64,000 nucleotides of DNA from Oceanobacillus sp. Castelsardo (lineage in GTDB: Bacteria; Bacillota; Bacilli; Bacillales; Amphibacillaceae): contig NZ_LYCS01000001.1 of NCBI RefSeq assembly GCF_001659985.1, forward strand, positions 641,870 through 705,869. Direction: 5' to 3'. How positions within the stretch are numbered: the first letter of the stretch is position 1; each line of letters opens with the position of its first letter. Shown piece by piece: positions 27,832 through 37,356 of this stretch. A program made the translations under genes and the position numbers. Under the pieces are notes generated by a model that saw only the letters and a list, made by a program, of their open reading frames with translations, was not told where the DNA came from and did not search any database.

Positions 27832-28846
27832 ATCTTAATTGCTCTAGATAGGATAATGCGTCATCGAACGTATCAACGGGAATAATCTTCATATCTGTCC
27901 CAATTTCTTCTGCCTTTTTCTTAGCAATCTCATAATTAGAATCTTTTGCTCCATTTTCATTTGGGGCAAAGAAGATGTCAATCCCTTCTCTCTCTGCTGC
28001 AACTATTTTCTTATCAATTCCACCTATTCGATGGACAATACCATCATAGTCAATTTCCCCCGTCCCAGCAATTTGGTATCCTTTCGTTAAATCTGTTTCC
28101 GTAAGTTGGTCGTAAATTTCCAAAGAAAACATTAACCCTGCACTAGGACCACCTATGTTTCCACTTGAAAATTCTACATCAGGTTCTACTGTTACACTTC
28201 GGTCTGTAACCAAACTAATCCCTACTCCAACCTTATCATTCAAATCATCAAAGGTTTTCAAAGTTATGTCTTTCGTTAATGTTTTATCATCCCTAACAAA
28301 TTCTAAAGATACTACATCATTCTCCTGTTTTTGCTCCACGTAATGGATTAAATCATTTGCCTCCTTAACCGGCTTATCATCTATTCCGATAATACGATCT
28401 CCCATTTGTAAAATTCCATCTGCTGGCATTCCTTCTACAACAGTGACAACATATACCCCGTTATATTCTATCGCAATCTCATCTCCAGATGCTGTGTAAG
28501 CAACAACCGTAGCCGCTTCTTGAGAACTTTCCATTACTTGTAACTGGGCTTTCATGTATTCTTTTTGTGAAACTCCTTCTGGAAAAACATGATCTAATGG
28601 AAGAATTTCATTATGTGGCATAATTTTTGCAAGTGCATATTGAATTGGGGTAGCTTGAAGACCACTAACAGTAACTAAATGCATGTCCCCCATACTTTCA
28701 TAACCATCCTCGACTTTAACGACTGGATTTAATGCATCCGCCCCGCCTGGTCTTTGAATATAGTAAGGTAATTGATAAGAAGCTAAAAAATAAGCTATTA
28801 AAATCACGAGGATGAAACTAATAACATTCTTTTTAGAAAAATTCAT
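27830..28846 (-). CDS. ylbL: PDZ / Lon-type serine protease YlbL
   Basis: This membrane-anchored protein of about 338 residues has one N-terminal helix (VISFILVILIAYFLASY), a PDZ domain (YNGVYVVTVVEGMPADGIL) and a Lon (S16) protease domain with the nucleophile in GNIGGPSAGLMFSL and the partner Lys in GGIDKKIVAAEREG. YlbL of B. subtilis degrades the division inhibitor YneA after DNA damage. I use the ATG at 28846 preceded by AAGGAG; the upstream in-frame codons look untranslated. Confidence 0.9.
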   Translation of the reverse strand: MNFSKKNVISFILVILIAYFLASYQLPYYIQRPGGADALNPVVKVEDGYESMGDMHLVTVSGLQATPIQYALAKIMPHNEILPLDHVFPEGVSQKEYMKAQLQVMESSQEAATVVAYTASGDEIAIEYNGVYVVTVVEGMPADGILQMGDRIIGIDDKPVKEANDLIHYVEQKQENDVVSLEFVRDDKTLTKDITLKTFDDLNDKVGVGISLVTDRSVTVEPDVEFSSGNIGGPSAGLMFSLEIYDQLTETDLTKGYQIAGTGEIDYDGIVHRIGGIDKKIVAAEREGIDIFFAPNENGAKDSNYEIAKKKAEEIGTDMKIIPVDTFDDALSYLEQLR

Positions 28847-29246
28847 TATAACGGCTGTCTCCTTCCATTCGATTCCCAAGTATGTAAAACAAATACCTCC
28901 ATATGCTATTAAACTTGGCAAAAACCCTAGTTACGCTTATGCAAGTAAGAAAGTTTACATGATCCTATTTACTAAATAATCTATTTATAAAAGTGTATGG
29001 CATAAATAAGATATGTATGTGCGTATATTGATATAGACTTGTACAAAATTAATTCTTGATCTAAAAGCCGTAAAGTTTTCATTTAGGATTATTCTACTAC
29101 TATCAACTTCTTATGTACAGAAAAGAGAAAGTTAGAAAACTCAGTGTCCGCTATCAGGCTGGACGATTGTATAAGTTGTATTAATGGGGGGAGAGAGTTT
29201 TATTCCATCTGCCAACAAAAAGGAAAGTAACTAGGGGGCATTATAC
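28847..29246. other. Intergenic region between divergent ylbL and ylbJ
   Basis: About 400 bases, AT-rich. I see no ORF, repeat or terminator. Promoters for ylbL (minus) and ylbJ (plus) must lie here. ylbJ is sigma-E controlled in B. subtilis, but I could not find a well-spaced sigma-E promoter. Confidence 0.45.
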
Positions 29247-30464
29247 TTGAAATCAATCTTTAAAACTTTATTATTTTCTGGAATAACGGTCTTTATAACT
29301 TTTTCGTTAATCAAATTTCCTGATCCCGCTTTAGAAGCCAGTATCCGTGGTCTTAATCTATGGTGGGAAGTGGTTTTCCCTTCTCTTTTACCGTTTTTTA
29401 TTGCCGCAGAATTACTTATTTCATTTGGTGTAGTTAAATTTGTCGGAGTATTATTTGAACCAATTATGCGCCCACTGTTTAACATTCCAGGTGTAGGAAG
29501 TTTTGGTTGGATGATGGGGATGGCAAGTGGTTATCCAACAGGCGCTAAAATAGCAGCACGCCTAAGAGAAGAAAATCAAATAAGTAAGGTGGAAGCGGAA
29601 CGACTCGTGTCATTCACTAATAACTCAAGTCCTTTATTTATTTTTGGTGCGCTATCTGTCGGTTTTTTTCATGATCCAAAAATAGGCATATTACTAGCAA
29701 CTTGTCACTATGTAGGTAATGCTATCGTTGGGTTTGTCATGCGATTTTACAAGAGAAACGATAAACATCACACAAGGGATAAGAAAAAACCAGTATCGCT
29801 TAAAAGAGCTTTTAGAGAAATGCATGAAACAAGATTGAGGGACAAGCGTCCATTCGGAGAAGTCCTAGGGGATGCAGTTTTAAATTCTATTAAAACATTA
29901 GTAATGGTCGGAGGCTTTATAGTTTTGTTCTCTGTACTCATTAAAATTCTATTTCTTGTTGGAGTCTCATCTGTTATTGCGGGTATTTTAGGTAGCTTGC
30001 TAAGCATAATTACTTTGCCAGCAGATTATGGATTACCCTTGTTATCGGGTTTATTTGAAATTACAATTGGTGCAGATATGATTTCTAAGATAACAACAGA
30101 TTCTCTGTTTCAACAAGCAATTCTTATCAGTTTTATTCTGGGGTTCAACGGATTTTCCATACAAGCACAAGTAGCCAGTATTTTAGCAAAAACAGATATT
30201 GATTTCACTCCGTATTTTTTCGCGCGTATCCTCCATGGAACTATTGCCAGTTTACTAGCTATCATTCTGTATAAACCTTTATATCTTGATAGACAAGTTG
30301 CGGAGTTGAAAGATATGCCTGTATCCGGAGCAGTGTCAGATAATATCTGGATTACTATTTATAGTACAATACAAAACACCGGACCTCTAATTACATTTGT
30401 ATTCTTAGGTATTGCAATATTAATCCTATTCAAAAAGTATGATAAAAGGATGTTGCGTAAATGA
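29247..30464 (+). CDS. ylbJ: Sporulation integral membrane protein YlbJ
   Basis: This 405-residue protein has about eight membrane helices and the nucleoside-recognition (Gate) domain pattern WWEVVFPSLLPFFIAAELL ... GMASGYPTGAKIAARLRE. It is the YlbJ sporulation protein required for full spore formation in B. subtilis; the transported molecule is unknown. The start codon is TTG at 29247, supported by AGGGGG about 8 bases upstream. Its stop lies inside a bidirectional terminator. Confidence 0.92.
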   Translation: MKSIFKTLLFSGITVFITFSLIKFPDPALEASIRGLNLWWEVVFPSLLPFFIAAELLISFGVVKFVGVLFEPIMRPLFNIPGVGSFGWMMGMASGYPTGAKIAARLREENQISKVEAERLVSFTNNSSPLFIFGALSVGFFHDPKIGILLATCHYVGNAIVGFVMRFYKRNDKHHTRDKKKPVSLKRAFREMHETRLRDKRPFGEVLGDAVLNSIKTLVMVGGFIVLFSVLIKILFLVGVSSVIAGILGSLLSIITLPADYGLPLLSGLFEITIGADMISKITTDSLFQQAILISFILGFNGFSIQAQVASILAKTDIDFTPYFFARILHGTIASLLAIILYKPLYLDRQVAELKDMPVSGAVSDNIWITIYSTIQNTGPLITFVFLGIAILILFKKYDKRMLRK

Positions 30465-30475
30465 ACGCAACATCC
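30448..30475. terminator. Bidirectional terminator between ylbJ and coaD
   Basis: GGATGTTGCGT and ACGCAACATCC form an 11-bp stem around AAATGA. Flanking AAAA and CTTTA tracts allow action on both strands. It spans the ylbJ stop. Confidence 0.85.
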
Positions 30476-30477
30476 CT

Positions 30478-31537
<1,060 letters not shown>

Positions 31538-31632
31538 TAGCACACACCTCAATTAGAACAACCTAGTAACTCGTTTTAATCCTATCATAAAAATACCACA
31601 CTGAAAACAAATAATAAATTTATATTTAAAAT

Positions 31633-31662
31633 GTATATTATAAAATCAAAACGTACATAATA
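31633..31662 (+). promoter_or_regulatory. Sigma-F/sigma-G type promoter of the csfG candidate
   Basis: GTATA (31633-31637), 15 bases, then GTACATAATA (31653-31662) match the forespore pattern GywTA-N15-GgnrAnAnTw at 13 of 15 positions. The spacing equals that of the sigG promoter in this window. No other plus-strand gene lies downstream before the terminator at 31820. Confidence 0.65.
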
Positions 31663-31668
31663 CATACT

Positions 31669-31820
31669 GATACAACTAATAATTGGTTGTTTCAAACACG
31701 GAGAAGACTTAAACTTCCCCATAAGTTCTTCCTCCGGTTTCTCCTCTCCCTTTGCCTATTTGTTTTTCTTAGAAAAACAAAGGGAACCTGCAGAACAGAG
31801 TTTCTGCAGGTTTATTTTTT
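31669..31820 (+). ncRNA. csfG: CsfG-like forespore small RNA between rsmD and ylbG
   Basis: A transcript of about 150 bases is bounded by the promoter at 31633-31662 and a strong plus-strand terminator (AACCTGCAGAA / TTCTGCAGGTT followed by TATTTTTT, 31785-31820). GGAGAAGACTTA (31700-31711) pairs with TAAGTTCTTCCTCC (31722-31735), leaving the loop AACTTCCCCA. A second C-rich run, TCTCCTCTCCC, follows. B. subtilis CsfG, a sigma-F/G-dependent RNA, lies in the same ylbG-ylbH gap. The identification rests on position, promoter and C-rich loop, not on alignment. Its targets are unknown. Confidence 0.7.
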
Positions 31821-31870
31821 GAGTAAGTAGGGAGTATAGGCCTTACTTTATGATTTAATTTTCTAAAAAA

Positions 31871-32146
31871 CTAAATTCCCATCTTGTAATCATATTGTTT
31901 AGCTTTATCAGGTTTTGCATTTTCGTAATCGGTTCGAACAAATGGCTTATAAGACCTTTCAACCTTTGATATAAAGGGTAGTTTTGTTAATTTTGTTTCA
32001 ACATACGCCACATCAGTTTGATCTACATAGATTACCGCATATTTTAACCTTTTTGAAGCATAAATTAAATTGCCATGTCTCTTAATTTGTTTTAAATTCT
32101 TCATATGTTGAAACCAAACAATTAAACCTTGTCGATTAATCCTCAT
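31871..32146 (-). CDS. ylbG: DUF2129 family protein YlbG
   Basis: This 91-residue protein begins MRINRQGLIVWFQHMKNLKQ and has KRHGNLIYASKRLKYAVIYV and a C-terminal RSYKPFVRTDYENAKPDKA segment, as in YlbG of Bacilli. It is small, basic and cytoplasmic, with unknown function. It lies downstream of ylbF with a 115-base gap and seems to lack a strong terminator of its own. Confidence 0.88.
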   Translation of the reverse strand: MRINRQGLIVWFQHMKNLKQIKRHGNLIYASKRLKYAVIYVDQTDVAYVETKLTKLPFISKVERSYKPFVRTDYENAKPDKAKQYDYKMGI

Positions 32147-32261
32147 GTTCTAATCCTCACTAAATATTATTATAATCTTATGTATATCATTTTTACCAGA
32201 CTTTCTATAATCGTAATAAATAACTAACCCTCAGTATAACTGAAGGCTAGCAATATATAAT

Positions 32262-32693
32262 TTATGAGTTACACCCACATGCTCCTCCGTGTCCACAACC
32301 ACTGTCTGTAAATACAGCACCATCTTGTGGTGCTTTGATTTGTACACTAACACTTTGCGCAACGAAAAGACTTATTTCATCTAGTAACTTTTGTAGGTTG
32401 CGTTCGGCAATTTTAAACGTGGCAACTTTATCATTCATATCCATTTCACGTTTCGTGGATCTAACTTTTTTCATTATTTCATTGTAATCTGGGTGATATC
32501 TTCCAAAACGCTGAATATCGTCGTAATGTATTTTCATATCATTAAAGGCTTTAATAAGCACTTGCGCTTCTTTGTCTTCATCAAGAGCAACTCGTGATTT
32601 CTTATAATCCTCCATCACTTCAGAATCTAGTACCATTTTTCCAAGTTTTTCGGAATGATCTAGAATATCTACGTATTCTAAAGTTGCTATCAT
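32262..32693 (-). CDS. ylbF: YlbF/RicF, subunit of the RicAFT complex
   Basis: This 143-residue helical protein ends with the cysteine cluster CGHGGACGC. B. subtilis YlbF (RicF) forms a Fe-S- and flavin-containing complex with YmcA and YaaT that assists RNase Y and promotes sporulation, competence and biofilm formation. The helical core (EAQVLIKAFNDMKIHYDDIQRFGR) matches the DUF964/YlbF family. The ATG at 32693 behind GGAGGTG is preferred over the TTG just before it. Confidence 0.92.
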   Translation of the reverse strand: MIATLEYVDILDHSEKLGKMVLDSEVMEDYKKSRVALDEDKEAQVLIKAFNDMKIHYDDIQRFGRYHPDYNEIMKKVRSTKREMDMNDKVATFKIAERNLQKLLDEISLFVAQSVSVQIKAPQDGAVFTDSGCGHGGACGCNS

Positions 32694-32766
32694 CAAAACA
32701 CCTCCAGACTTATTTTAGCATTTATTTATCGTTCTGAAAACATATTCGAAATTTTCCACCTATTAT

Positions 32767-33000
32767 TTAGTCCTTCATTAAACCAACAAATTGGGCAAGC
32801 ATATTTATCATTTGAACATTATTTCCAATTTTTTCAACCCGTTGAGGAAACGTTTTTCCATAAAACATTTTCGCTTCTTTTTCCATTTCTCCTAGACGAT
32901 TCGGATTCCTTGATAAATATCGGTACCAAATTGGATTATATCTTAAAAAACGAAGTAAATCATCCCTAGTTGAAAGATATTGATAAAGAGTCGGATCCAT
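32767..33000 (-). CDS. ylbE: YlbE-like protein
   Basis: This 77-residue protein (MDPTLYQYLSTRDDLLRFLRY, then NPIWYRYLSRNPNRL) is the conserved small YlbE protein of Bacillaceae, rich in Tyr, Leu and Arg, with no known function. It lies between ylbD and ylbF, as in B. subtilis, and begins 12 bases after ylbD, so the two are co-transcribed. Confidence 0.85.
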   Translation of the reverse strand: MDPTLYQYLSTRDDLLRFLRYNPIWYRYLSRNPNRLGEMEKEAKMFYGKTFPQRVEKIGNNVQMINMLAQFVGLMKD

Positions 33001-33012
33001 ATCTATTCCCTC

Positions 33013-33426
33013 CTAATCTTGAAACCAGTTAAATGGCTGAGATTTTTGAGGTTGTTGTTTTTTCGATTGTTGAAATTGATCCACCAATTCTTGGACTGCT
33101 CCAATTGTTTTACTTAAATTCGCTACTTGTCCTTGAATTTTATTAATATCAATATTCTCAGTTAGCTTCATTATTTGATTTATTAATTCAAAGTTTTTCG
33201 ACTCTGATTTATCTTTTGGCTCCTTACTATTTGAACCGTTATCTGTATCTTCCTTATCATACTTTTGCCAGTAGGGGTCTTCTTCACCTAGTAAAACCCA
33301 TTTCTCATAATAATCTTGCCATGACCTGCCATTTTTTCTTATCTCTCTTAGTAGTAACGGTTTTTCATTAATAAAGTTTTTAAAAGAAGTAACAGATGGA
33401 TGCAATTTATGTTCTTCTTTCTCCAA
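33013..33426 (-). CDS. ylbD: YlbD family putative spore coat protein
   Basis: This charged cytoplasmic protein of about 137 residues begins with KLHPSVTSFKNFINEKPLLLREIRK and has GRSWQDYYEKWVLLGEEDPYW, the YlbD coat-protein signature, then a Ser/Glu/Lys-rich linker and a Gln-rich coiled-coil tail. Coat location is inferred from the family name. The likely start is TTG at 33426 with GGGGGTG upstream; the GTG at 33435 overlaps that site. Confidence 0.8.
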   Translation of the reverse strand: MEKEEHKLHPSVTSFKNFINEKPLLLREIRKNGRSWQDYYEKWVLLGEEDPYWQKYDKEDTDNGSNSKEPKDKSESKNFELINQIMKLTENIDINKIQGQVANLSKTIGAVQELVDQFQQSKKQQPQKSQPFNWFQD

Positions 33427-33501
33427 CGATTTCACCCCCGGTATAGTCTTTTATACTATAAATTATGCTTTGTTCTTTTATCTGTGCGAAAGCGAAATCT
33501 T

Positions 33502-34551
33502 TTATGACGCTTGTGCTAAGAAGTTCTGTGTATAGTATAATCGATATACTCCGACCCCAATATGCGTATAATCATCACTTAATAAAGCTTCACGATGCCC
33601 TTTACTGTTCAACCAACCTTCCATCGCTGCCGGAGCATCGGTATATTGCGCTGCTATATTTTCACCTGCTGATAAATAAAATACCTCTTTATCTGCTAAT
33701 CTTTCCTTTAAACCTTCACCATCTAACCCAAAATGCGAAAAGTAATTATTTTCTGCCATATCTTTACTATGATCATATGCTACATCTCTTACTGTATGTT
33801 CCCACTCTAGTGGTTTACTTCCCTGCCTGACCCTCATAACATTCGTTATATCAAATATCTGTTTCTCCATACCACTTTCCACTTCTTCCCATTGCTGTTC
33901 ATCTAATTTTGGGGCTTCTGGTAGACTTCCACGATAAACAATTTCGTATGGTTGGTGCATTAATAACACATTCGCCGCCAAAATCCTTATAGATGATAAT
34001 TCTTCAGTAAAGGTATCAAAATATAATTGCATGAACGTATCAGATGAAAGTTTTATTAATGGTCTTGTTTTTAAATCCTCTTCGGTTAAACGAAATGTAT
34101 AGGAAGACATGGACTCATTGTATTCTACTTCATTTGCAAAATCATATTTACTAGATAATTCTTTATAGGATTCACCAATAGATATAGAATCATATTCCAA
34201 TTGATTGCCTATTACATAAACTGTAATAATTTCTTCATTTAATATACCAAACTGTAGATAATCTGAATAACCTTTTTGATAAACCCACCATTCATAACCA
34301 TAAGCACTTGGATCTTTACGTTCGGGTTCACCGAACTCATTTAACAGCTCACTTTTTGATTGCCCTATCCAACGAGTCATATTTTTCTTAAAATAATTCT
34401 CTAAATTTGACTTTGATTTAAGTTCTACAATTTTACTAGAATATTCGCTTACTAGATCCCTTTTTTGATTCGAAATATCGTATGGTTTAACAAAGAATAT
34501 AATGAATAACACCAAAACCGAAATGATAAGCATTCCCTTCAAAACCCGCAC
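33502..34551 (-). CDS. ylbC: Membrane-anchored CAP-domain protein YlbC
   Basis: This protein of about 349 residues has one N-terminal membrane helix (GMLIISVLVLFIIFFVKPY), a CAP-associated N-terminal domain (SKSELLNEFGEPERKDPSAYGYEWW) and a C-terminal CAP (SCP/PR1) domain with HSKDMAENNYFSHFG and AGENIA, whose His and Glu residues are typical of CAP folds. It is extracellular; its role is unknown. A GTG start at 34551 fits AGAGGGGG upstream better than the ATG at 34593. Confidence 0.87.
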   Translation of the reverse strand: MRVLKGMLIISVLVLFIIFFVKPYDISNQKRDLVSEYSSKIVELKSKSNLENYFKKNMTRWIGQSKSELLNEFGEPERKDPSAYGYEWWVYQKGYSDYLQFGILNEEIITVYVIGNQLEYDSISIGESYKELSSKYDFANEVEYNESMSSYTFRLTEEDLKTRPLIKLSSDTFMQLYFDTFTEELSSIRILAANVLLMHQPYEIVYRGSLPEAPKLDEQQWEEVESGMEKQIFDITNVMRVRQGSKPLEWEHTVRDVAYDHSKDMAENNYFSHFGLDGEGLKERLADKEVFYLSAGENIAAQYTDAPAAMEGWLNSKGHREALLSDDYTHIGVGVYRLYYTQNFLAQAS

Positions 34552-34752
34552 TGGTTGAGCCCCCTCTTCTAACCAAATACATTTATATTTCATTCTATGT
34601 TAATGGAAGGGGATTCATTCTATATTCTCTATCATTTTTACTATAATCCTTTTTAACATTCCAATATTCTATTATTAAAAATATTATCAATTGCATCTTA
34701 AGCGTTTTCGTACTATTATAAGTTAATGAGGACTATTATGGAGGTGGATAAT

Positions 34753-35121
34753 ATGAGAATTGAGAACACTGGTATTGATGATATGGTTCTAGATTTAAAA
34801 CCTTTAGATCATCTTACAGGTAAAAATGCCTTTATTCGCGCTGGTCAATGGGATTATGAACGTGTAACGTATGATTACAAAATTGGTTCAAATGAAAAGA
34901 ATATTACATACTATATTCGCATTCAAGGTTATGCACTAGAAGGTGATGTTGACAGTGGAAATGCAGTAATTAAATTACTTACTCCTTTATTAGGTAAACA
35001 TTATTACCCTCATGGTATCGAATATGGAGAAGAAGAAAACTTCCCGGCTGACATTGTAGAGCGTGCAAACACATTACTTACTAAAGTAGCTTCTGATTTA
35101 GTACCTTATAAAAAGGATTAA
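34753..35121 (+). CDS. YugN-family protein (YlbA position)
   Basis: This 122-residue protein contains FIRAGQWDYERVTYDYK, YYIRIQGYALEGDVDSGNA and LLGKHYYPHGIEYGEEENFP, characteristic of YugN-like proteins of Bacillaceae, whose function is unknown. The ATG at 34753 follows GGAGGTGG. It occupies the end of the ylb block, as ylbA does in B. subtilis; I leave the symbol blank because YugN and YlbA are hard to separate by eye. Confidence 0.8.
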   Translation: MRIENTGIDDMVLDLKPLDHLTGKNAFIRAGQWDYERVTYDYKIGSNEKNITYYIRIQGYALEGDVDSGNAVIKLLTPLLGKHYYPHGIEYGEEENFPADIVERANTLLTKVASDLVPYKKD

Positions 35122-35124
35122 TAG

Positions 35125-35161
35125 AAAAGGTGAGAACTTAAACTAAGTTCTCACCTTTTTT
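35125..35161 (+). terminator. Rho-independent terminator of the YugN-family gene
   Basis: AAAAGGTGAGAACTTA pairs with TAAGTTCTCACCTTTT around a 3-base loop and runs into TTTTTT. A 16-bp stem. Confidence 0.9.
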
Positions 35162-35162
35162 C

Positions 35163-35368
35163 TAATTCAGGAAATTATAAAAATAACTCCTTTGTTTATA
35201 ACTTATTCGCGGGATAGCCACGTCCGGCTCCAGCGCCCAGCGACTAGCGAGACTTCCTTCACCTCCGTGCGATAAGTCAACATCGACTCACTCCGTTCGT
35301 CGTGTTTCCTTTATCTCCTACGGCTCAGTCCAGTCCGTACGTCGCTAAACGGGCGCTTACGCCTTTGT
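35163..35368 (+). repeat. Structured intergenic repeat family A, copy 3
   Basis: GCGCCC-AGCGAC pairs with GTCGCT-AAAC-GGGCGC, and GACT pairs with AGTC inside. A central block GATAAGTCAACATCGAC / GTCGTGTTTCCTTTATC makes a second hairpin. It ends GGCGCTTACGCCTTTGTT. It lies between the convergent YugN-family gene and ctaM, in plus orientation directly after the plus-strand terminator. Confidence 0.8.
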
Positions 35369-35370
35369 TT

Positions 35371-35826
35371 TTAAAACCCCCAAATTGCTCTAAATAGATT
35401 TGTAGTTTCTCCTACACCCCAAAAAACATATAGAAATAGGTAAACCATTATTCCTGTAACAGCCGTTCCAAACCAAATAATAGCGGTATATGGTCCAATT
35501 TTTCTATGTTTGGTAATATTACGCTTAAAAGCAAGTGTCAAAGAAATGATCCCAAAAACCGCTCCAGTCGTTGCTAGTATAATGTGAAAAACCAAGAAGA
35601 TTGTATAATATATCTCTAATTCCTTAGGCCCTCCAAATGCGGTATTCCCCATAAAAATCGTTCGAGACATATAAATAATAAAAAATAGCAATGCACTAAT
35701 TGAAGCTGCAATCATAGCATTTTTGTGTGCTTTTTCTTTCCCTTTAGCTATAAAGTTCCAACCAAAGGCCATAAAAATCGCACTTAATAGAATAAAAAGT
35801 GTACTTATCGTTGGTAAAAAAGGCAT
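35371..35826 (-). CDS. ctaM: Cytochrome oxidase assembly protein CtaM (DUF420, YozB)
   Basis: This 151-residue DUF420 protein has four membrane helices and conserved His residues (KEKAHKNAM, FLVFHIILA, KHRKIGPYT). DUF420/CtaM is required for assembly of heme A oxidases in Bacillus and Staphylococcus, and here it sits next to ctaG at the end of the oxidase cluster, which supports that role. In B. subtilis yozB is elsewhere, so its linkage here is informative. Confidence 0.8.
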   Translation of the reverse strand: MPFLPTISTLFILLSAIFMAFGWNFIAKGKEKAHKNAMIAASISALLFFIIYMSRTIFMGNTAFGGPKELEIYYTIFLVFHIILATTGAVFGIISLTLAFKRNITKHRKIGPYTAIIWFGTAVTGIMVYLFLYVFWGVGETTNLFRAIWGF

Positions 35827-35859
35827 ATTTTACTGATTTCCTCTCTTAGAATTAGTTGA

Positions 35860-36771
35860 TTAATGTGTTTCAATAGTCGTTTCGTTACTCGGCAAAGGAT
35901 CAATTTTAGTTCCTTCTGATTTAAACCAATTTGAAAGTATGCTAACTAAAACTGAACCATATACAATTTCCTGAATCACCTTCATAATGATTCCACCAAA
36001 TTGTTGATCAAGTATAGTGGATAATGGAGAGAACATCTCCGGTCCAGATAATGTGGAAGAAATCCCATTTAACACATCTGTCGGAACGCATAAGCTTAAC
36101 GCTGTTAACCAAGCTCCTTCACTCGTATATGCTGCATACAATGGCGATGACGCAAAAATAATTAAAGCACAAGCGGGTGTAATTAATACGCTATTTGCAA
36201 AAATATACCCTATCTTAAGTAATGGTTTTAACTGATCATATTTTTTAACAGGATTTAAAAGTGGTAACCACATGATAAACGCTGCAAAAAATAAAACTAA
36301 ATGAATCAGTGTATGGGCAATTGGTGTTGATTTAGAAAAATTAAATACGATTGGAATATGATAGATACTAAAAAGACCGTTAAAAAATAACATAGAGATA
36401 ATTGGTCTTGTTAAAAATCGAACAATATTACCAATTACTTTTGCTTCGTAAACTTTTTTCCAAATCCATATCGGTAACCCCTTAATAATTAAAATGGGAA
36501 CAAATATGATGAATACAGCCATTTGTATCATGTGTGTTAATAACATGATATGTGATAACAAATCAACGGGAGAGCCTTTTGTAATATAAATCAATACTAA
36601 ACTTAAATAAAAAGAAAATTGCTGATTTACTGTAGGCCTAGTATCTCCTCCAAATCTCTCACGGTACGGTCCTGTAACCAAATAGTAGACTAGGGCTAGA
36701 CCGACAAGAAACAGTAGAAAATAGGGACTCCATAATGCACGGAATCCAAATATTTGCAGTTCCAACCACAT
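35860..36771 (-). CDS. ctaG: Cytochrome c oxidase assembly factor CtaG
   Basis: This protein of about 303 residues has seven membrane helices and belongs to the caa3_CtaG family; LLSHIMLLTHMIQMAVF and PIAHTLIHLVLFFAAFIMW carry the conserved His residues thought to bind copper. It is needed for caa3 oxidase in Bacillus. It is preceded by a 250-base gap with hairpins after the ctaF terminator, so ctaG-ctaM may be a separate unit. The ATG at 36771 has better spacing to GGAG than the ATG at 36777. Confidence 0.93.
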   Translation of the reverse strand: MWLELQIFGFRALWSPYFLLFLVGLALVYYLVTGPYRERFGGDTRPTVNQQFSFYLSLVLIYITKGSPVDLLSHIMLLTHMIQMAVFIIFVPILIIKGLPIWIWKKVYEAKVIGNIVRFLTRPIISMLFFNGLFSIYHIPIVFNFSKSTPIAHTLIHLVLFFAAFIMWLPLLNPVKKYDQLKPLLKIGYIFANSVLITPACALIIFASSPLYAAYTSEGAWLTALSLCVPTDVLNGISSTLSGPEMFSPLSTILDQQFGGIIMKVIQEIVYGSVLVSILSNWFKSEGTKIDPLPSNETTIETH

Positions 36772-36881
36772 TAGCATTCACTCCATAAAGGATTTTATCT
36801 TCATTATACAATATCGATTTCATATAAACCTATTAATATTGTGAAGAAATACAAACAAATAACAAAAACCTGAACCTTAGT

Positions 36882-36932
36882 CGCCCTTTTTTCGAAGCTT
36901 GGGCGCTTATCTCCCGCCTGTAGAGGCGGGAG
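36882..36932. repeat. Two adjacent hairpins in the ctaF-ctaG gap
   Basis: CGCCC/GGGCG (36882-36886, 36901-36905) is followed by a perfect 9-bp CTCCCGCCT/AGGCGGGAG hairpin (36911-36932) and TTTTAATAA on the plus strand. The GC-rich segment contrasts with its AT-rich surroundings. No plus-strand gene precedes it. It may be a relic of a palindrome-ended mobile element. Confidence 0.5.
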
Positions 36933-36994
36933 TTTTAATAACGCCGCGTAAATAAAATTTAGAATATCATTTTGAAATAAGTAGAAAATAATAA

Positions 36995-37021
36995 AAAGAT
37001 CGGGACACTTCCCCGATCTTT
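36995..37021 (-). terminator. Rho-independent terminator of ctaCDEF
   Basis: On the minus strand AAAGATCGGG pairs with CCCGATCTTT around a short loop, followed by TTATT. It starts 15 bases past the ctaF stop. Confidence 0.85.
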
Positions 37022-37035
37022 CTTAAAATATCATT

Positions 37036-37353
37036 CTACCACCAAATAATTGTTGTGAAAGTAAGAACTGCTAAAATAGCAACCCATACTCCACCATAAA
37101 TCATAGAAGAAATAACCGCATGCCCTTTATCCTTCATATGCATAAAATAATAAAATTGGAATCCTACTTGTACTACAGCGAGTATCAAAATAAGTGGTAG
37201 TACATATGTCTTATTCATTCCTGATCCTACCGCGATAAAAGCAATTAAAGTGAAAATAATCATTAACGCGAAAGTAATTACTTGATGTTTCATTTCTTCT
37301 TTTTGCTTTTGCTTTCGGAAGGAATTAATTTTGTTGATATTTGTACCAGTCAT
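37036..37353 (-). CDS. ctaF: Cytochrome c oxidase subunit IV (CtaF)
   Basis: This 105-residue protein has three membrane helices, with VQVGFQFYYFMHMKDKGHA typical of bacterial oxidase subunit IV. It is the smallest subunit of the caa3 oxidase and follows ctaE with a 3-base gap. The charged N-terminus (KINSFRKQKQKEEMKHQ) faces the cytoplasm. Confidence 0.93.
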   Translation of the reverse strand: MTGTNINKINSFRKQKQKEEMKHQVITFALMIIFTLIAFIAVGSGMNKTYVLPLILILAVVQVGFQFYYFMHMKDKGHAVISSMIYGGVWVAILAVLTFTTIIWW

Positions 37354-37356
37354 AAA

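Noticed and set aside
31669..31820. Assignment of the small RNA as FsrA or RsaE/RoxS because of its C-rich runs
   Set aside because: There is no Fur box or Rex/SrrA-like site upstream, and the location and forespore-type promoter fit CsfG better.
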